21,213 bases of DNA, taken from positions 1-21,213 of the forward strand of contig LRSR01003155.1 of NCBI GenBank assembly GCA_001579985.1, in the 5' to 3' direction. The notes under the pieces are model-generated. The model did no database searches, was not told the DNA's origin, and saw nothing but the letters and a program-made list of their open reading frames with translations. Positions 19,714 through 21,213 of the stretch are shown here, piece by piece. The translations under genes were made by a program, and so were the position numbers. This stretch comes from Hypsibius dujardini (lineage: Eukaryota; Tardigrada; Eutardigrada; Parachela; Hypsibiidae). How positions within the stretch are numbered: the stretch's first letter is position 1; each line of letters begins with the position of its first letter.

Positions 19714-20086
19714 TTGGGGGTCCGAAAGAATTCCGAATCACCGCGGGATTAATCCAACCGTGCGCGGCAGCGGCTGCGACGGATGAGGGATAATCTCGAG
19801 AGGACACCGGACTGTTGCTCATTCGACTATTGGACTGTCCGTCGTCGTCCTCCTCCTCCATGTCCATGTCGTCAGAAAGCGCGGGGGAGGAACTGCTGCG
19901 TCGGCTGCTGCTGCAGCTGGGCGACCCGGTGGTCCGTTGGCCATGGTCCGAGAGGATCGCGTCGACGGAGAAGGAGAAGGATTTCTTTGAAGCCGCGGGG
20001 AAAGTGTTCGTCTGATGATGATGGACCTTGGAATCCGGCGAGAATTCGCGCTCGACGAGGTCCTTGTTGAGTTGTGACATGGTCAT
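19714..20086 (-). CDS. msx: Msx homeodomain protein, exon 1 (N-terminus with eh1 motif)
   Basis: Encodes residues 1-124 and the first base of codon 125. Residues 39-45 (FSVDAIL, within SFSFSVDAILSDHG) are an eh1 motif, the Groucho/TLE-corepressor-binding site found near the N-terminus of Msx proteins. Next are a Ser-rich stretch (SCSSSRRSSSSPALSDD), an acidic run (MDMEEEDDD, about 74-82), a Ser/Pro region and an Ala5 run. The start is the ATG at 20086-20084. A second in-frame ATG six bases on (20080) has a better context (A at -3), so either may be used. The frame is open upstream to about 20299 but contains no ATG there, which supports the chosen start unless a further 5' exon exists. Total protein 299 residues, normal for Msx. 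Confidence 0.92.
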
Positions 20087-20330
20087 TTGACCGAGCTTGT
20101 CATAAACAATTTCCTCTCGGGGATTTATATAAAAAATAGCAGGCCGAGTACTGATCCGAAATTTTGAGGAGAGAGTGAGTGGCGAAAATGAGCGACTGAT
20201 TGAAGTGTGTGCGACAGCGACAAATGTCGAGGACGGAGTGAGGAGACGTTGATTGAGGGTCGGACCTCGGAAAGCGCGGATAGATATGTCTTCACTCAAA
20301 ACGGACGGACGGGAGCACAGAGAGAGAGAG
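20087..20330 (-). promoter_or_regulatory. msx 5' flank or 5' UTR with TATA-like site
   Basis: TATATAAA reads on the - strand at 20131-20124, about 38 bp before the ATG. Used as a TATA box it would give a 5' UTR of roughly 15 bases, which is very short, so it may be incidental. A GA tract (20319-20333) lies further upstream. No splice acceptor that would require an earlier exon is obvious. Confidence 0.25.
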
Positions 20331-20639
20331 AGATGAAGGGGGTGGGGCGTTTACAGGCAAATTTCCATCACTTTTCCAATAAGGAGCTCCCCTTCCTCCC
20401 TCCTTCTCTGTACAATATATTCGGGTAAGCAAGGGGAAATGTCCACGTACATAGAGACACGGGCGAAGGGGGGAGTGCTTTGACGAGGATATTGTCGATT
20501 ACCTTACCAAGCACATACCCATCGGACGGGTATTATAAATTTGTAAATCTCTCTACGAATTATAAACAGAGGCGCTTGTCATTATGGCGAATGATGGCTT
20601 GAACATGATGTGTGTGTGTGTGTATAAACACCGGTTAAA

Positions 20640-20765
20640 ACATCCGTGACGATGCGCCGGCGCTGACGGAGAGCCCGCCCATTTTTGCGGTCCGTCTCGG
20701 TCGGTTTCGGTGTATGAGGACCCACACGTGACGTTCATCTGTCAGCCAATCGGAACGGTCGACGC
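20640..20765. promoter_or_regulatory. GC-rich cluster of E-box, CRE-like and CCAAT motifs
   Basis: Within a GC-rich island are CACACGTGACG (E-box CACGTG overlapping a TGACG half-CRE, about 20723-20733), CTGTCAGCCAATCGG (CCAAT box at 20744-20748, with TGACAG on the other strand) and repeated TCGGT. This lies about 600-650 bp upstream of the msx ATG. It could be a distal promoter or enhancer of msx, or the promoter of a + strand gene beyond the window. Motif matches alone are weak evidence. Confidence 0.3.
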
Positions 20766-20819
20766 GTTTGTTGGGTGTGAGAGTGGTAGCCCAGTAAAGA
20801 GAGGTTCTCAGAAAATGTC

Positions 20820-20907
20820 GATAATTTGGAGAACAATAATTACGAAAAAAATGTCATGGAGAGTGTCAATAATCTCGATCATTTGGAGAATAATAATTAC
20901 GAAAAAA
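20820..20907. repeat. 31-bp direct repeat containing TAATTA
   Basis: GATAATTTGGAGAACAATAA... at 20820-20850 and its copy at 20877-20907 match at 29 of 31 positions and end in TAATTACGAAAAAA. TAATTA is a homeodomain core, so the pair could be a duplicated binding site upstream of msx. It could equally be a plain local duplication. Confidence 0.75.
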
Positions 20908-21213
20908 GGAATTATTTTTTGTCCATGTGTGTTGATTTTTGGTGTTTTATGAGCTTTAGTGATTATAATTACTGCTAGAAATTTCAGTCATATTTGCAGT
21001 TCCTGTTGAGAATACAAAATATTTAAACTCTGCAAAATATTTTTGCCTCAAGTTTTGCTCGCGTACTGTACTATGTTACTCTAGTCTTTTCACCCGGTGT
21101 TGAAGACGACATATATGTACAGCTGTGACGGAATTACTTCTTCAGCCCACATCCAAGCCCATGCGCCGTCACATGTTAAGTTTACGAATGGGCGCGCTGG
21201 AATGGGCGTGGGC
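20908..21213. other. Far upstream flank of msx, nothing recognised
   Basis: AT-rich up to about 21090, then mixed composition. No open frame, RNA gene or repeat that I can support. Confidence 0.5.

Noticed and set aside
20087-20299. Extension of the Msx N-terminus to 20299
   Set aside because: The frame is open, but the codon at 20299 is TTG and no ATG occurs in this frame before 20086; the translated extension has no Msx-like motif.

Overview
The window is nuclear DNA from an invertebrate animal. The genes have spliced exons with GT-AG introns, intergenic DNA is long, microsatellites and small non-autonomous transposons are frequent, and the only recognisable proteins are animal ones: an allatostatin-C/somatostatin-type GPCR and an Msx-class homeodomain protein. 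The allatostatin-C-receptor flavour (CNI-WPD in the second extracellular loop, NSAVNPILYA in TM7) fits an arthropod or other protostome best. I cannot name the species.

Two genes lie tail to tail. On the + strand, 1-4.1 kb holds the 3' part of the receptor. One exon (116-488) carries the end of TM4 through TM6. The next (2606-3011) carries the third extracellular loop, TM7 and a C-terminal tail. A downstream GC-richer open stretch (3668-4020, followed by AATAAA) may be an alternative last exon encoding another tail. The 5' half of the gene lies before the window. On the - strand, 20086-18192 holds a complete-looking msx coding sequence of three exons (299 residues), with an eh1 repressor motif, the Msx-type extended homeodomain and a His/Gln tract. 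Its second intron falls inside the recognition helix of the homeodomain.

The 14 kb between the genes has two parts. Roughly 4.1-10.4 kb is AT-rich and built largely of transposon debris: several inverted-repeat elements, a hairpin, and two pairs of dispersed repeats. The receptor intron (489-2605) contains the same kind of material, including a 201-bp hAT-type MITE inside an older inverted repeat. Roughly 10.4-18.1 kb is richer in GC, has few transposons, and carries GA/CT tracts, TAAT-rich patches and three arrays of one hexamer (CACAGA). I see no convincing gene there; because it lies downstream of a developmental regulator, cis-regulatory DNA for msx is the most likely content, but that is inference.

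The region upstream of msx (20087-21213) has a TATA-like site, a cluster resembling E-box, CRE and CCAAT elements, and a 31-bp direct repeat containing TAATTA. The two genes have no obvious functional link: one is a peptide-hormone receptor and the other a patterning transcription factor.
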